Positions 60,930 through 64,000 of a stretch of DNA of 64,000 bases are shown piece by piece (within the stretch, counting starts at the first letter, position 1; the number at the start of each line of letters is the position of its first letter). Position numbers and translations under genes: made by a program. The DNA comes from Fistulifera solaris (lineage: Eukaryota; Bacillariophyta; Bacillariophyceae; Naviculales; Stauroneidaceae). A model generated the notes under the pieces. It did no database searches, was not told where the DNA came from, and was given only the letters and a program-made list of their open reading frames with translations. The DNA is taken from positions 1,922,001 through 1,986,000 of the forward strand of contig AP026126.1 of NCBI GenBank assembly GCA_030295235.1, read 5' to 3'.

Positions 60930-63676
60930 ATGCAAGCACAGAGTTCCATGCTTTCCGTGTTCGTGAATCAAGAATACCTCTACTACTACTACCACCATTA
61001 CAGTAATCCTGTCCCGCCAAATGCCGAACCAGTACTGACGGAAATCTTTCCGCACCGTGCTTTTTACGTTGTGATGATGTGCCGAAAGCCAAACGAAACG
61101 ACAGTCCATTATATTGTTGTGACCGAAACAAATTTAAGGAATACTCTATATTCAACAGTTTTCGCAATGAAATCTAGCGGAAGACGCCGAAAGCCTCACC
61201 GTGTACTAGTGATTGGCAGCGGAATGAGTGGCTTGGCTTGTGCGCGTGAATTGCAACAGAGAGGTTACGACGTTCTCGTCGTCGAAGCACGCCGTCGTGT
61301 CGGCGGTCGTTTGAAAGGGGGCAAGCTGCGCGTTCCTGCTACTGATGGAGGCAAAACGAACGTTGAAATGGAAGAACACGCAGTTGATCTAGGAGGAGCG
61401 CTAATTCATGGGATTGACGAAAATCCGCTGTACATGCTCGCTCAAGAATTGGGGATTGCGACACGAAGCGTTCAAGAATGTTTGTTGATGGATAGTTCCG
61501 GTTGGCCTGTGGATCCCAAACAGGATGAAAAAGCACAACATATCTTTGATGAATGTTTGGAAGAATCATTTCGTCGGATACAAGAAGCTAAAATGGGGAA
61601 AGGTGTCCTTGAAAGTACGACACCAGTCGAGTCTTCTCCGTCGAGGAAAAAGCAAAATAGTAAATCGGTTAGCGCATCCACCCGCAGCAGAAAGTTACAT
61701 GCCGAGACGTCATCGTTTGGCGATGTTTTTGAAACCGTTTGTGCAGAGAAACGAGTCGATGCTCTTCCTGCTTTATTGCAGTGGCATCAGGCGAATCTGG
61801 AAGTATCCTGTGGGGCTAGTTTTGATCGATTGGGTTGGGATTGGAATGAAGACGAGCCTTATGGATTTGATGGAGAGCACCATGCTCTAAAAGACTCGTG
61901 GAATTCAGTCACCGAACGCCTGGCGGAAACTCTTGATATACTGTTCGAATCGACTGTTACGCATATACGGCTGATCCACCCCGATCCGGTTGAGCTTGCT
62001 AAGCATCGAAAGAAATTAGCGAAAGAGGAACAGCAGCGACAACAGCTGCTACGTGCATCCATTAGTCCTTCTAAATCGGTCACTACCAAAAGCCTGGATG
62101 TGGTGCCCATGCGTGCTTCTCGTCGGATTCGTGGAGAAGATGTCGACGTACGACGATCGGGACGACAAGTGCGAAAGGCGGTGGATCGGTTTGTCGTTGA
62201 TCATACCATTCCACAGTTTCTGACCAGCCCACTCAGCAAAAGTCGAAAGCGAACACACTCATCGTCGGGACAGCATTCTTTCCGCAGCGAAAGCTATGTG
62301 CAGGTGACAGTCAAGCAGCCATCCGGTCACACGTTAGAATTAGAGGCCGATGCTGTTGTTTGTACGTTGCCTCTGGGTGTACTGAAACAAGAATCGTACG
62401 AAGGAGGAGTAGTGTTTGATCCTCCTCTTCCACAGGAAAAACAGACTGCCATTCAAAGGTTGGGAACCGGCTTACTCAACAAATGTGCTTTATCGTTTGA
62501 TAGGATCTATTGGCAAAATGTCGATTTCATTGGCTGGGCAGAGTCAGAGCAATCATCTTATCTTGTCCTAAATGGAGCAGCATATACAGGTGGGAAACCA
62601 ATCTTGATCTTCATGTATGGTGGAAACTTTGCGAAAGATATCCAGGAATGGACAGACCAACAAATAGTTGAAGATTGTATGAAGGTTTTGCAGAAACTCT
62701 GTGGCCGGCGCACAATCCCTCGTCCGCTAGATTATTGTGTGACAAGATGGGGTAAGGACCCGAGATCTCGTATGGCCTTTAGTTACATTCCACCTGGAGT
62801 GGATGGTTTTGCTGAGCTAAGAAACATGAGCAAACCAGTCTACGGACAGAGTGAAAGTTTTGGTGAGGTACCCTTGTTGATGTTTGCTGGAGAGCACACA
62901 ACTCCGTTCCATCCAAGCACCATACACGGGGCTTTCTTGTCAGGTATAAGGGAGGCGTATAGACTAGATAGTGTTGTTTGCGCCGACGCTTTCGAAAACT
63001 TTCAATTTTCCGAAGACGATCTTTATCAACATACCTTTACTATTGGAGAACATGAAAACGAGAATGGTGTCAATGACGTGGATGGCAATCAGGACGCCAG
63101 TGATAATTTTGCAACACATCAAGCTCGACCAGTATCATCGATGACAAACCGTGAACACATCACGACAGGTGGCTTCCATCGTCGAAGGGGAGCGTCGGGA
63201 GTTATGCGACTTAGCCGTCATGATGATATATCTTCCACCCCGATACTAACGGGAAACACGGTGAACACAGAGAGAACATTAAAAGCGAGGAGAAAGAACG
63301 GCCACAACGTCGATTACGAGCAGCTTTTGGTCTTGGTTCGCCGGTGTCTACGACTTCCGAAGCTAATCACGAAGAGAACCAAGCTCATGCCGCGGGTATC
63401 CGAGACTTGGAGGATAGGACATTGCTGAGAAGTTTAGAAAGCTATGGTGCAAATTTCGAATACATTCAAGAAGTTAGCCTTCCAGTTTACGGAGTTGAGA
63501 ACGACCGCAAGACGAATTTAACGCAAATTCAAGCCCGCTGTCATAAACTTGTAAAGTCTTCTCAGCTCCGAGCACCATCTCGTCCCCGACCTGCTATTAT
63601 GAAAAACTGGCTTGCAAAACCCGCTTTTACTTCCAAGGGGAAGCTTTGCGGCTCTACTACGAAAAAGACTCGATGA
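60930..63676 (+). CDS. LSD1-like lysine-specific histone demethylase with C-terminal SANT domain
   Basis: LSD1-type flavin amine oxidases remove mono- and dimethyl groups from histone lysines. The FAD site is clear: RVLVIGSGMSGLACARELQQ, VVEARRRVGGRLKGG, and LMFAGEHTTPFHPSTIHGAF at the end. The oxidase core aligns with LSD1 through LLQWHQANLEVSCGASFDRL, VVCTLPLGVLKQE and GTGLLNKCALSFDRIYWQN, where the Lys matches the catalytic Lys661. The CoREST-binding tower is replaced by a short basic Ser-rich insert (SPSRKKQNSKSVSAS), and a second basic insert (about residues 352-455) is present. No SWIRM is seen. After a frame change at TTTT 63325-63328 the C-terminus reads as a SANT/Myb-like domain (DRTLLRSLESYGANFEYIQE). 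The true start may be Met 61168 (MKSSGRRRKPHRVLVIG). Confidence 0.85.
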
Positions 63677-63875
63677 ATAAAACATGTTTGGAATGAAGTG
63701 CCACGCATTGTATTTAAAACATGCAGAATGCTGGGCTGCACACGATGTTGTTTTAACTTTTATTACTTTAAATGAACGAAATGCTCCTATGTATGTATAA
63801 TGATGTATCCACCGATTTAAATGTCTTTATGACCTGCGGTTGAACCCCAGCGCGACAGGAGGGATGACTCAAGCG
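63677..63875. other. 3' flanks of converging genes
   Basis: No gene. A short AT-rich spacer. Confidence 0.35.
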
Positions 63876-64000
63876 TTATGATTCCTGTTGTTCTCCGAAG
63901 GCTTCGCGACCACTTTCCTCGACGACACTCCAGCGGCTTAACACAGCCATTATGACGCGTTCCCTGTCGTTTTTGGGTGCTTTTCGGTGGTGCACAAACT
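63876..64000 (-). CDS. Possible 3' end of a minus-strand gene running off the window
   Basis: On the minus strand the last 125 bases are open to a TAA at 63878-63876 and read KAPKNDRERVIMAVLSRW and then SVVEESGREAFGEQQES. The composition looks like a real, charged protein C-terminus. No domain can be named from 41 residues, and the start lies outside the window. Confidence 0.4.
   Translation of the reverse strand, partial: FVHHRKAPKNDRERVIMAVLSRWSVVEESGREAFGEQQES

Noticed and set aside
63845-63870. GGTTGAACCCC near 63850 as a tRNA T-arm
   Set aside because: The T-loop consensus does not fit and no matching D-arm, anticodon arm or acceptor stem is visible within 80 bases on either strand.

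Overview
This window is nuclear DNA from a photosynthetic stramenopile, most likely a pennate diatom; the species cannot be fixed from the sequence. The evidence is a fucoxanthin-chlorophyll (Lhcf) antenna gene at 51056, several proteins with bipartite plastid presequences cut before Phe (AAFAP-like motifs), three heat-shock-factor genes, short GT-AG introns of about 60-270 bases, and gene spacing of a few hundred bases. I see no virus-like element, CRISPR array, rRNA or convincing tRNA.

Layout. 1-9 kb: a VKOR-like redox membrane protein, an unknown secreted or plastid protein, a divergent Sec23/Sec24-family protein, a TPR-like protein and eIF3e. 9-16.8 kb: an aspartic-protease-like protein apparently bound for the thylakoid lumen, a heat-shock factor, two adjacent truncated-hemoglobin genes (one with two globin domains) and a START lipid-binding membrane protein. 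17-30 kb: a U2AF-like splicing factor with an unusual domain order, VPS16, a second heat-shock factor, a fused allantoin synthase, a polytopic membrane protein, a Sec14-PH protein and an atypical membrane-anchored kinase. 30.8-44.3 kb: a cluster of five related chromatin genes and fragments ending in a full-length Trithorax/MLL-like SET methyltransferase. 44.4-64 kb: plastid SmpB, an apparently plastid-complex-targeted XRN exoribonuclease, a third heat-shock factor, Lhcf, an EamA transporter, a methyltransferase with an acidic insert, a PhyH-type dioxygenase, a small plastid-type membrane protein, an unknown secreted protein, and an LSD1-like demethylase with a C-terminal SANT domain.

Two themes join the genes. 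One is plastid function: Lhcf, SmpB, XRN, the lumenal protease and the 57.4-kb membrane protein. The other is chromatin and transcription: an H3K4-type writer family, an LSD1-type eraser and three heat-shock factors. The clearest unusual features are the chromatin paralog cluster with a near-identical conversion tract, the two-domain globin, the RRM1-RRM1-UHM splicing factor, the presequence-bearing XRN with a 21-nt exon, and several dispersed non-coding repeat families.

A caution for every reader: about two dozen one-base frame changes interrupt otherwise well conserved host genes, nearly always at homopolymer runs. I read them as base-calling errors in the assembly. Coordinates below give the whole gene span; exon limits are in the evidence text.
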